From Myxococcales bacterium (GTDB taxonomy: Bacteria; Myxococcota; UBA796; SXON01), in contig SHYX01000041.1 of NCBI GenBank assembly GCA_009692585.1, positions 1-40,598 on the forward strand: a stretch of 40,598 bases of DNA, written 5' to 3'. The notes beneath the pieces are model-generated. The model saw only the letters and a list, made by a program, of their open reading frames with translations, had not been told where the DNA came from and did no database searches. Shown here piece after piece: positions 8,521 to 16,632 of this stretch. The position numbers and the translations under genes are program-made. Position 1 is the stretch's first letter. Each line of letters begins with the position of its first letter.

Positions 8521-10017
8521 ATGCTCCCCCTCCTCCTCGCCTGTGTCGACCCGACCGACTCCGCCGAGGGTGATTCCGCCCTCGACTCGGACGACGTCGC
8601 CAGCACCCTGCCCACCGAGGACCCGCTCGCCGACGTGGACGTGGTGGTGATCGGCAGCGGCGCCGGCGGCCTCGCTTCGGCCTGGGCCGCCCGCGAGGCC
8701 GGCGCCAGCGTACTCATCGTCGAGCGCGCCGACGCGGCCGGCGGCGCCACCGTCAACGCTGGCAACTATTGGGCCGCCGGGAGCACGTGGCAAGCCGCGG
8801 CCGGGGTCGAGGACAGCGCTGCCCTCGCGATTTCGGAGTGGTCGAGTTTCACCGGCGGCGACGGCGACAGTCCGGTCGTCCAGGCCTTCGTGCAGGCGTC
8901 AGCGGGGGTCCTCGACTGGCTGGCGGGGCTGGGCGCCGGGTTCGGACTGTCGCAATCGGTCGCGGCCGACACCGGCAGCAAGCCCCGGTTCCACCAGCTG
9001 AGCCCCGACGCCGGGCGCCCCCCGGTCAATGTCGTCGCCGACACCCTCGTCGCCGAATCCTGGTTCCAGACGACCGCCACCGAGTTGGTGCTCGACGGCG
9101 ACGCGGTTCGGGGTGTGTGGGTGACCGACACCGCCGGCGCGCCCGGTTGGATCCACGCCGGCGCGGTGGTCGTCGCGACCGGGGGCTTCACTCGCAACGA
9201 CGCGCTGGTGTACGAAGCAGTACCCGCCTTGGCGGCCCAGGAAACCTGGATCGAGGCCTTCCCGGGGATGGACGGCAACGGCCTGGCCCTGGCCACCGCC
9301 GTCGGCGCCGCCGAACAGAACATGGACCACCTCGGCCTGTACGCGCACGGTGTGGCCGACGCCAGGCTGGGGCAGCCCGAGGTGATGGTGATCGTGGGCC
9401 TGGACAGCGCGCTGGTGGTCGATGCCGGGGGGCGCCGCGTCAACGACGAGCGGCAGTTCGGCTCGGTGGCGATGGGCACGCGGTACCTGGCCGAGGGTCC
9501 CTACTATGCCATCGTCGACGACGTGTTGTGGACCCGCGTGAGCCTCCAGGGGCGGGGCTTCAACTATCTCGCCGACCCCGAACCGATGACCCTCACCGGC
9601 GCCGAGTACGAGTCCGTGCGCACGGTGGCGCAGGGTGACGACGCCCTCGCGCTCGGCGACGCGCTCGGCATCGATGGCGCCGGGCTCGCAGCCAGCCTGG
9701 AGCGGTACAACATCGACGCGGCGACAGGCATCGACACCGAATTCGGGAAGCCGGCTTCCGCCTTCACCCCACTCGGAAAAGCGCCGCTCCGGGGCCTGCC
9801 CATCGTGCTCGGACGAGCCAAGAGCTTCGGGGGACTGGCGACGAACAGCGACGGGGCGGTCCTTGGGGCCGACGGCAGCGTGATCGTGGGGCTGTACGCC
9901 GCGGGCGAGGCCTGCGGCTTTTTGGGCGACCCGGCGATCGGGAGCGGGCTCAACGGGTCGGTCACCTCGGCGTGGTGGTCGGGCCTGAGGTCGGGAAGTG
10001 CGGCCGCGAGCCGGTGA
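8521..10017 (+). CDS. FAD-dependent oxidoreductase (fumarate reductase/flavocytochrome c type), predicted lipoprotein
   Basis: The 498-residue protein has the Rossmann FAD-binding signature VVVIGSGAGGLASAWAA (about 41-57) with the acidic strand end LIVERADAAGGATVNAGN. Its C-terminal FAD-contact block GLYAAGEACGF...GSGLNGS is typical of FAD_binding_2 enzymes such as fumarate reductase and 3-ketosteroid dehydrogenase. It starts MLPLLLAC, a minimal lipobox with Cys8, followed by an Asp/Ser-rich linker. An in-frame TGA at 8503-8505 and the lack of other starts make the ATG at 8521 the only normal start; GAGG at 8504-8507 is a distant ribosome site. Substrate unknown. Its stop is 3 bases from the convergent membrane gene. 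The enzyme family is confident; envelope attachment is inferred. Confidence 0.85.
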   Translation: MLPLLLACVDPTDSAEGDSALDSDDVASTLPTEDPLADVDVVVIGSGAGGLASAWAAREAGASVLIVERADAAGGATVNAGNYWAAGSTWQAAAGVEDSAALAISEWSSFTGGDGDSPVVQAFVQASAGVLDWLAGLGAGFGLSQSVAADTGSKPRFHQLSPDAGRPPVNVVADTLVAESWFQTTATELVLDGDAVRGVWVTDTAGAPGWIHAGAVVVATGGFTRNDALVYEAVPALAAQETWIEAFPGMDGNGLALATAVGAAEQNMDHLGLYAHGVADARLGQPEVMVIVGLDSALVVDAGGRRVNDERQFGSVAMGTRYLAEGPYYAIVDDVLWTRVSLQGRGFNYLADPEPMTLTGAEYESVRTVAQGDDALALGDALGIDGAGLAASLERYNIDAATGIDTEFGKPASAFTPLGKAPLRGLPIVLGRAKSFGGLATNSDGAVLGADGSVIVGLYAAGEACGFLGDPAIGSGLNGSVTSAWWSGLRSGSAAASR

Positions 10018-10020
10018 TCG

Positions 10021-11949
10021 TCAGTCCTTGCGCATGAGCTGAACGCCGCTGGGAGGCGCAGGGGTCCCCGTGGGCCTCACCGACGTCCACCCGGCGATGG
10101 CGAGCGTGGAGGGGCGCAGGCCCGTACCCGGCGGGCCACCCCCGTGCTCGCTCACCACCAGGAGTGTCCCGGCGGGGGCGTCGGCAGGCCGCTCGCAGAC
10201 CCGGTCGCCGCGGCGGGCGGGGAGGGAAAACCCGGTCGGGAGGTAGGCCGCCAGGACCAGCGGGGAGCAGTCGTGGACCGGGCCGGGCGGCGAGGATTGG
10301 AGCGCCTCGGCCAGGGCGCGCACCTCGGCCCCGGCATTGCCGATGTCGACGGCGGCGCCCTTCGCGAGCGCGGCGGGTGGCGGCCACTGGAGCCGGCGTT
10401 TTCCCATCCACGCGTTCTGGTCCTTCTCGGCGATGGCCACCACGAGGAGTCCGCCCAGGCCGAACATCGTGAGCCGCCCGAGCAGCGCCGCCACGCGGGA
10501 GCGGCCCGCCGCCACCCGCGCCAGGGTGTCGAGTCCCCCTACCAGGAGGATCCATCCGATCGGCAACAGGTGCAGATAGTAGCGAGGCTGGTACTTCAGG
10601 TGGAGCGGTGGCACGCCTGAACCGATCGACGTCGCGACTGCCAACGCTGGGGCGGTGCCGAGGGAGAGCGCGCTGCCGACGGTGCCAGCGGCCACCACAA
10701 GCAGGCGCGTGGGCGTCAGCACGCGGCTCTCCAGGAGCTCGTGCACGTTCGCGGCGTAGAGCATCCGGTCGGGCGCGAGGCTCGTGCCCGGGGCGATGCC
10801 CAGGCGGTTGGTCGTCGTGTCGAGGCGGAGCACGTTGGTGTCGTTTGGCGCCATGAGCGCTGAAATCGCCAGATCCAGCCGCGGCGAGCGCAACCACCCC
10901 GGCACGCGGCCGACCCCCGGGTAGGGGAATCTGGGGTCCAGCTGACGGATCGAGGGCCAGGAGTAGGGCACGGCCGCGTGCATTTCGACGCGTTGGTTGG
11001 CGACGAGGTTTCCGAGCGGGGTGTACGGGGTCTGAGGCTGGGTCGCCACGGTGACCGCGACGAATGACGCCGCGGCGAGGGCGACGCCACCGAGCTCGCG
11101 CCGGCGAAACCCGCGGCGCAGGAGCCGCGCCGCGGCGATCAGCACCAGCGGCGGCCCCACGGTCATGATGGCCTTCTCCGAGGTCGCCATCGCCAGGGCG
11201 CTGCAGAGGCCGGCCAGGGGCGGAAAGAACCAGCCGCCTCGGGCCGACCACCCCGCGCCGGCGGCGATGGTCGCGGTCACCAGGGCTGCGTACAGGCCGT
11301 AGCTCGTGGCCTGGATCGAGTAGCTCCAGGTCTCGGCGTCGCCGAGCACGAACACGCCCACGATCAGCGCTGCGAGCGGTCCGTAGAGGGATCGCGCCGC
11401 GGCCCAGGCCAGCGCGGGGAGCAGCGCGACCGAGACCAGCGACACCCAGACCAGGGCGCTCGCGGCATCGCCGGAGAGCCTCGCCACCCACACGCACAGC
11501 ATCGGGTGCAGGATCGGCTTGTCGACGTTGTAGTCGTGCCAGCGGTTTCCGGCCATGGCAAGGATATTCTCGGCGTAAGAAGCATGGTCCATCCCCACCA
11601 GCGCCCAAGCGGGGTTGGCGGTCCGTACCCACCAGAGCTGGAGGGAGAGGCCCGCGACGACCAGCACGCCGGCGGCGAGGAGGTCCCACCGCGCCCGCAG
11701 GGGAGGGGCGTCCGGCGCCGGGTGCGCGCCTCCGCGCCAGCCAGCCGCGGCGCCGAAGAGTCCGGTCACGGCGAGGAGGGTCGCGGCCCCCACCAGCGGC
11801 GGCCAGTACCAGCCCGGCGTCCCCCCGGCGGCGTACCCGAGGTGGCCGGTGGCGGCCCACGCCCAGAGCGCGAATGATCCCGCCGCCGCGACCACGACGA
11901 GCGGGCGCGCGACAGCGTGGGCTCGCGGGGACAGGGCCAGGGGTGGCAT
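10021..11949 (-). CDS. Polytopic membrane protein, GT39/ArnT-like glycosyltransferase candidate
   Basis: The 642-residue protein has about 11-12 hydrophobic segments. A first-loop acidic motif (GMDHASYAENILAMAG) is followed by NVDKPILHPML. The Asp-rich first periplasmic loop and the large C-terminal extracytoplasmic part fit polyprenyl-phosphate-sugar-dependent glycosyltransferases of the PMT/ArnT type. The motif KYQPRYYLHLLPIGW near residue 460 also resembles the sugar-lipid-binding loop in such enzymes. It starts at an ATG at 11949; no strong ribosome site is seen. Convergent with the FAD oxidoreductase, 3 bases between stops. The exact donor and acceptor are unknown, and another C-type glycosyltransferase fold is possible. 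Confidence 0.7.
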   Translation of the reverse strand: MPPLALSPRAHAVARPLVVVAAAGSFALWAWAATGHLGYAAGGTPGWYWPPLVGAATLLAVTGLFGAAAGWRGGAHPAPDAPPLRARWDLLAAGVLVVAGLSLQLWWVRTANPAWALVGMDHASYAENILAMAGNRWHDYNVDKPILHPMLCVWVARLSGDAASALVWVSLVSVALLPALAWAAARSLYGPLAALIVGVFVLGDAETWSYSIQATSYGLYAALVTATIAAGAGWSARGGWFFPPLAGLCSALAMATSEKAIMTVGPPLVLIAAARLLRRGFRRRELGGVALAAASFVAVTVATQPQTPYTPLGNLVANQRVEMHAAVPYSWPSIRQLDPRFPYPGVGRVPGWLRSPRLDLAISALMAPNDTNVLRLDTTTNRLGIAPGTSLAPDRMLYAANVHELLESRVLTPTRLLVVAAGTVGSALSLGTAPALAVATSIGSGVPPLHLKYQPRYYLHLLPIGWILLVGGLDTLARVAAGRSRVAALLGRLTMFGLGGLLVVAIAEKDQNAWMGKRRLQWPPPAALAKGAAVDIGNAGAEVRALAEALQSSPPGPVHDCSPLVLAAYLPTGFSLPARRGDRVCERPADAPAGTLLVVSEHGGGPPGTGLRPSTLAIAGWTSVRPTGTPAPPSGVQLMRKD

Positions 11950-12016
11950 CCTACGCCTCGGCGGGGCACTTGTGCTGGAGCGGCGGCCGCGGTACCGCCG
12001 GACGTCGGGTGCCGCT

Positions 12017-12310
12017 TTGTCCCTTTTGACCGTGAGCCTCGCGTTGGCGGCTGAGTCCTTCGAAGGGCATACCTACTGGATCGGCGACCCTCACGCGCAC
12101 ACCGGGCTCTCCCGCGATGCTGGTTCCCTGGGCGAGGCGTGTCCAAGCTGTAGGGCCCAGGCCCACGCGATTCAGTCGGCGCGGGACATCGGGTTGAACC
12201 GGGTGGCGTTCACCGACCACGTCAACGATCGCACGTCGAGCGAGACGGGTCATCTGACCTTCCTGGCCTTCGGGGACGACCGCGACCTGCCCGGCCTCTC
12301 GCCGAGCTGA
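12017..12310 (+). pseudogene. N-terminal fragment of a secreted PHP/DUF3604-like protein
   Basis: From a TTG at 12017 (or GTG at 12032) the frame gives a hydrophobic signal (LLTVSLALAAESF), then GHTYWIGDPHAHTGLSRDAG, then a Cys pair (EACPSCRAQA), then LNRVAFTDHVNDR. The GDxHxHTGxSxD and TDHVN motifs are the first two metal-binding blocks of PHP-type phosphoesterase/DUF3604 proteins. After about 90 residues the homology breaks and the frame ends at 12308-12310 inside sequence belonging to another gene. A full-length member should have several hundred residues, so this is a truncated remnant. Confidence 0.6.
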
Positions 12311-12600
12311 CCGGACTGCGCACCATCTTCAACGCCTTCCATCACTTTGGGTCCGGCCTCGCGCGCAAGGTGCTCGCGGCCGCGGTGCACAGCCGACAGC
12401 CGATCGTGGCCATGGAGGTGGTCAATCGTGAGCTGGAGATGCTTGTCGGGCTTCTCTTCTCGCCGTTGACCGTCACGCTCACGATGCCGTTCTGGAGGCC
12501 CTTCCGGTGACAATGGTTGTTTTGGACCTGGGAGATCGGCACCCTGCGGTTGGGGAACGGACCGGGAAACGCCACCTTCCTGATCGGCTGGCCCAAGTAG
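12292..12600 (+). pseudogene. Methyltransferase-like gene fragment with internal stop
   Basis: The frame reads LAELTGLRTIFNAFHHFG, then LARKVLAAAVHSRQPIVAM, then LLFSPLTVTLTMPFWRPFR, a TGA at 12508-12510, and then QWLFWTW. The FNAFHHF and FxRPFRWxxLxWTY blocks recall the C-terminal half of a bacterial SAM-dependent methyltransferase family with a membrane-like helix. The TGA stands where a Trp codon (TGG) is expected. After WTW the frame continues EIGTLRLGNGPGNATFLIGW to a TAG at 12600, which looks like the end of a different protein. No start is present. The family match is from memory; the disruption is plain in the sequence. Confidence 0.5.
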
Positions 12601-12619
12601 CGGTTAGATCGCGCGCGGC

Positions 12620-13450
12620 ATGAAGATCCCCGACCGCCTGCTCCCGCTGCTTGAGATGGGTCTCGTCCAGGAAGTGGTGCGTCCGCTGATGGCCGGAAAA
12701 GAGGCGGCCGTCTACATCGTGTGGGCGGACGACCGGTATTGCGTGGCCAAGGTGTACAAGGAGGCCATCCACCGCTCGTTTCGGCAGAAGGCCTCCTACA
12801 CCGAGGGCAGAGTGGTGCGGAACAGCCGCAACCAGCGCGCCATGGACAAGGGCAGCAAGTACGGCCGCGAGCAGGCCGAGGCGGCGTGGCAGACGGCCGA
12901 GGTGGACAACCTCTACAAGCTCGGCGCAGCCGGCGTCCGCGTGCCCAAGCCCTTCGTTTTTTCAGAGGGCGTCCTCTTGATGGAGCTGGTGCTCGATCCG
13001 CATGATCAGCCGGCACCGCGGTTGTGCGATTGCAGCTTCACGCCGGAGCAGGCCTTCAACACCCACGCCTTCGTCATGCGGCAGGTGGTGCTGATGTTGT
13101 GCGCGGGCATGGTCCACGGCGATCTCTCGGAGTACAACGTGCTCCTGAGCAGGGACGGACCGGTCATCATCGACCTGCCGCAGGCCGTGGACGCGGCGCA
13201 GAATCGCAATGCCAAGTCGATCCTGTTGCGGGACGTCAACGCGATCAGCGCGTTTCTGGGCCGCCACTGCCCGGGCCTCTCCGAATCGCAATTCGGCCCC
13301 GAGATCTGGAGCTTGTACGAGCGCGCGCAGCTCTTCCCGGACTCCCACCTCACCGGGCGTTTCCGGGGGTCCACGCGCCAGGCCGACGTGCGCGGGGTTC
13401 GGCGGGAGATCGACGCTGCCGCGCGTGAAGCGAAGCTCCGGCGCCGCTGA
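12620..13450 (+). CDS. RIO-type serine/threonine protein kinase
   Basis: The 276-residue protein carries an ATP-anchoring stretch GKEAAVYIVWADDRYCVAKV with the likely catalytic Lys44, a catalytic loop HGDLSEYN (H166, D168, N173) and a metal-binding IIDLPQAVD (D185). These are RIO kinase hallmarks: the HxDLxxxN loop and IDxPQ instead of DFG. RIO kinases in archaea and eukaryotes act in small-subunit maturation; bacterial members are less studied. The C-terminus is basic. The ATG at 12620 directly follows decayed DNA and no clear ribosome site is seen. The next gene, 39 bases on, encodes a DarP-like 50S assembly factor, so a ribosome-related role is a reasonable inference. Confidence 0.9.
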   Translation: MKIPDRLLPLLEMGLVQEVVRPLMAGKEAAVYIVWADDRYCVAKVYKEAIHRSFRQKASYTEGRVVRNSRNQRAMDKGSKYGREQAEAAWQTAEVDNLYKLGAAGVRVPKPFVFSEGVLLMELVLDPHDQPAPRLCDCSFTPEQAFNTHAFVMRQVVLMLCAGMVHGDLSEYNVLLSRDGPVIIDLPQAVDAAQNRNAKSILLRDVNAISAFLGRHCPGLSESQFGPEIWSLYERAQLFPDSHLTGRFRGSTRQADVRGVRREIDAAAREAKLRRR

Positions 13451-13489
13451 CGGTCGCGGCGCGTTAGCCCGCGCGCCCCAGGACGCGAG

Positions 13490-14008
13490 ATGGCGAGAGA
13501 GGCCCGGCCCGTCGACGAAATAGAGGAGTACGCCGACCGCCCCGTGCGCAACGACCATCACGACGACATGCTCGATCTCAAGGCACTCGCCAACCGGATC
13601 GCGGCGATGCCCCAGAAGGAGCGGCGGGCGCTGCCGCTCGACGACGACACCCAAGAGCAGCTGGATCTGCTTGCGGCGTCGGCGCCGCGCCCCGATCGGC
13701 GGCGCACGCTGATGCGCGCCAAACTGCTCCTGGGGGCGGCCGACCAGGCGGCGCTCCAGAAGGCGCTCGCCGGTAGCTCCCCGACCGCGCTGCGCGACCG
13801 GGAGACGGTGTACTGGCGGACGCGCATCATCGCCGGGGACGATCGCGACCTCCAGGCCTTCATCGAGGCCTATCCGGGGAGCGATCGGCAGGCGCTGCGC
13901 ACCCATGCCCGCGACGCCCGGGGCGAGGGCCCGGCCGCCGACCGGGCCGCGACGCGGCTCCTCGTGGCGCTGCGCGAGGGAGCAAGCGCCGGGACCGAAT
14001 CCGACTGA
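13490..14008 (+). CDS. darP: DarP/YjgA-like ribosome-associated protein (DUF615)
   Basis: The 172-residue alpha-helical protein follows the DUF615 pattern: an acidic start (IEEYADRPVRNDHH), then LKALANRIAAMPQKERRALP, LLAASAPRPDRRRTLMRAKL, a Trp-Arg block (YWRTRIIAGDDRDLQAFIEA), and LRTHARDAR. In E. coli the family member binds late 50S precursors and promotes maturation of the peptidyl transferase centre. The length agrees with the family (about 180). The ATG at 13490 has AGGA 6 bases upstream. It is in line with the RIO kinase, probably one transcript, and its stop is 5 bases from a convergent gene. Assignment is from motif order, not a search. Confidence 0.8.
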   Translation: MAREARPVDEIEEYADRPVRNDHHDDMLDLKALANRIAAMPQKERRALPLDDDTQEQLDLLAASAPRPDRRRTLMRAKLLLGAADQAALQKALAGSSPTALRDRETVYWRTRIIAGDDRDLQAFIEAYPGSDRQALRTHARDARGEGPAADRAATRLLVALREGASAGTESD

Positions 14009-14013
14009 GCGGG

Positions 14014-15444
14014 TCAGCGCCCCGCCGGGACTCCCGGTGGCGCGGGCGCCGTGTCGACGAGGATCTGGGCCTCGACGTCGATCAACTCGTCCTCGGCCAG
14101 CTCCACGTATTCTTCGAAGCGGGCCGCCGGGATGTAGCCCTTGCGGGCGGCGCGGACGTTGTTGTACTCGACCAGAGACAGAATCGCCCACTGGTAGATT
14201 GCGACCTCGTAATACTCCAGGATGTTGTCGGTGGCGTTGAGCATCACGTAGGACAGCGTCATCGTGACATAGACGTGGCTGACCATGGCGAGGCCGCCGT
14301 AGCTCTGCTTGCGGATGAGGCGGAAGCCCTGCCACAACATGGTCAACAGCACCCAGCCGAACAGGGCCAGTCCGATGCCTCCCGTCTCGTAGGCGACGCG
14401 CAGATAGCCGTTGTGAGGCGCGGCCTCCTGTCCGAACAGCTCCACGCCGAGCATCACCGAGCTGCCGGCGCCATGGCCGAGCCAGGGAGTCTCCCAGAAT
14501 CGGCGCACCAGCTCGTCCCAGAAGTACAGCCGCCACCCGATCGAGGTGTTGAGGTCGTACATCTCGGCCCCCGACTCGAACACCGCCCCGGCATCGCTCA
14601 TCCGGGCGAGGATCCCGCCTCCGAAGGCCACAAGACCGAACGCCCCGCCGATGGCCCCCGCGAGGAGGTAGGTTCGTTTCTTGTAGACCCAGCTCAGGTA
14701 TACCCAACACACCAGCATCGCACCCCAACTGATTCGGGTGTAGGTGGAAATCTCCAGAGCGACGAGCGCGACGATGTACACGAAGCGCAGCCCTCGATTC
14801 TTCTTCTCTTCGTCGAGGAACTCTGCGTACGCGAGGCAGAAGAGAAAGGTCAGGTACATCGAGAAGTGGGCGGGATGGAAAAAGCTGGAGTTGACTCGAA
14901 CGTAGCCCTCGGTGACCTCGTTCCCCTGTCCAGTGGCCCACTGGTAGAAACCATAAAGGATGGGGATGACGCTGCTGGCATAGATGGCGGTGATCACCTG
15001 GCGCACCATCTTGCGATCGAGCATGTCGGAGATGATGAGGTAGGTGAAGAACGGCGCGGCGAGGCGGGTGACGAAGCGCGAGGACCAGCGGTCTTCGCCG
15101 GCCCAGAGCATGCTCACCGCGAACAGGCCCAGGAACGCGCCGTAGGGGAGGGTGAGCGAGCGCCCCTTGAAGGGATTCTTCCACAGCACCAGGAAATAGA
15201 CGAAACCGATGCCGGTGGCGAGCACGTTGACCAGGCCGCCGAGGTCGAAGTCGAAGCCACCGATGGCGATGCGGTCGCCCCCGGCCACGAAGTTCCTCAG
15301 CGCGATCAGGCCCAGAAACAGGAGGATGAACGCCTTGGGATTGGCAAGGAACAGGCCGCCTCCCACCCCCACGATCGCCAACGCCGCCATGTAATGGGGC
15401 CCGCCGAACGCCAGGGCCAACGCCATCGGCACGGTGATGAGCAC
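14014..15444 (-). CDS. O-antigen ligase/polymerase-like membrane protein (Wzy/WaaL type)
   Basis: About 10-12 transmembrane segments and a large extracytoplasmic loop with WRLYFWDELVRRFWETPWLG, then HGAGSS and APHNGYLRVAYETGGIGLAL, match the Wzy_C/O-antigen ligase fold. These enzymes join or polymerise lipid-linked glycans at the periplasmic face. The C-terminus has a cytoplasmic acidic tail. The start is uncertain: coding-like residues (RLAFRLAYDRPSAFSDLGSD) lie upstream of the GTG at 15444 used here. The next in-frame ATG, at 15606, would overlap the divergent SGNH gene by about 70 bases. The neighbouring esterase-like gene suggests a surface glycan locus. Confidence 0.8.
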   Translation of the reverse strand: MLITVPMALALAFGGPHYMAALAIVGVGGGLFLANPKAFILLFLGLIALRNFVAGGDRIAIGGFDFDLGGLVNVLATGIGFVYFLVLWKNPFKGRSLTLPYGAFLGLFAVSMLWAGEDRWSSRFVTRLAAPFFTYLIISDMLDRKMVRQVITAIYASSVIPILYGFYQWATGQGNEVTEGYVRVNSSFFHPAHFSMYLTFLFCLAYAEFLDEEKKNRGLRFVYIVALVALEISTYTRISWGAMLVCWVYLSWVYKKRTYLLAGAIGGAFGLVAFGGGILARMSDAGAVFESGAEMYDLNTSIGWRLYFWDELVRRFWETPWLGHGAGSSVMLGVELFGQEAAPHNGYLRVAYETGGIGLALFGWVLLTMLWQGFRLIRKQSYGGLAMVSHVYVTMTLSYVMLNATDNILEYYEVAIYQWAILSLVEYNNVRAARKGYIPAARFEEYVELAEDELIDVEAQILVDTAPAPPGVPAGR

Positions 15445-15535
15445 CGGGATGAGGAACTGACGCGTCGGGTCGCTCCCGAGGTCGCTGAACGCGGATGGAC
15501 GGTCGTAGGCCAGGCGAAAGGCTAACCTGGGCCAG

Positions 15536-16492
15536 ATGCGCCGATCATCGACACCAGCGGAGCGGGCGTTGCTCCTGTGCGGGGGGCTCGTGGCGGCCCT
15601 GTGCATTGCCGAAGGGGTCGTGCGGGCGCTTCCGAGCCGGGTGGGGCTGGCCAACTTCGAGCTGGCGGGTGGGGGAAATCGTCCCGGGTGCGTCCGTCCG
15701 TCGCTGACGCGGGGCTATGAGCCCATCCCGTCCACCTGCGGGGTCGATGCCCGCGGGGCCCGCGCGTACCAGGCCGGCAGCGCGGGCTCTCCGGTACGGG
15801 TCATGGTCGTCGGGGACTCGCTCAGTACGCAGACCGCGTGGCCGAACGCGCTCACCGCCGCCCTCGCGGCCGGGTGGGGCGACCGTGCGGTGGTGCTCGA
15901 GACCTACGGAGTGCCGGGGTACAACACCTGTCAAGAACTCTCCATGTTGCGGGAGACGATCGACGGCTCGCTCCCGGACGTCGTTCTGTTGCAGGCCTGC
16001 CCCAACGATGTCAGGGGCTCCCCGGTCCTGGTTCGAACGGGCGGATGGGTACGCTACTTCAGCGAAGGCACCGTGGTCGAATTCCCGGAGGTATTTCTGA
16101 GATCACGGTTCTTGACCCATGGCATGCTGGCCGTTGCTCCCAAAACTGCCGGCGAAAACCTCGACTCGGGCGGGGCGCTGGCGGCTACCTGCCTCCGCGA
16201 TCTGCGGGACGAGGTGGGGGCGCGCGGCGTTGAGTTGGTCGCGGTTCTGTTTCCGTTGTTCTACCCGGACGACGCGCCTGCGGTGGCGTTGGTGGAGGAG
16301 GTCGCGATGCGCTCCTTGCTCACCGAGTCGCACATTCCCTTCGTGGAGCTTCGACCGGCCTACGAAGCGGCGGGACCGATGGTGCAACATCGTGACACCC
16401 CGACGGACTTCATCCACCCCAGTCTGGCCGGCCAGCGCATCGCGGCGGGGGCGATCGCGAGCTGGATGCTGGTGGAGATCGAGGGGAGGTAG
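15536..16492 (+). CDS. Membrane-anchored SGNH/GDSL-family hydrolase
   Basis: The 318-residue protein starts with a signal-anchor (ALLLCGGLVAALCIAEGVV, residues 11-29). The SGNH blocks follow: GDSLS with nucleophile Ser95, block II Gly in YGVPGYN (about 124-130), block III Asn157 in CPND, and the catalytic pair Asp291/His294 in DFIHP. Such enzymes are extracytoplasmic esterases or acetyl/acyl hydrolases and transferases, often acting on glycans. It is divergent from the O-antigen-ligase-like gene, consistent with a role in modifying surface polysaccharide; this is inference. The ATG at 15536 gives the best signal-anchor. Confidence 0.85.
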   Translation: MRRSSTPAERALLLCGGLVAALCIAEGVVRALPSRVGLANFELAGGGNRPGCVRPSLTRGYEPIPSTCGVDARGARAYQAGSAGSPVRVMVVGDSLSTQTAWPNALTAALAAGWGDRAVVLETYGVPGYNTCQELSMLRETIDGSLPDVVLLQACPNDVRGSPVLVRTGGWVRYFSEGTVVEFPEVFLRSRFLTHGMLAVAPKTAGENLDSGGALAATCLRDLRDEVGARGVELVAVLFPLFYPDDAPAVALVEEVAMRSLLTESHIPFVELRPAYEAAGPMVQHRDTPTDFIHPSLAGQRIAAGAIASWMLVEIEGR

Positions 16493-16632
16493 GGGCCGCG
16501 ACTCCAGCCGGCACCCCCAACGCCAGCATGGCTCGGCACGGGGGCATCAATGGGGCAGGAGGAGACGGGGCCGGGCATCATCACTGCTGTTGAACGTAGC
16601 GGATGGTTGCCCGGAGCGGATATGTAGGTGCC

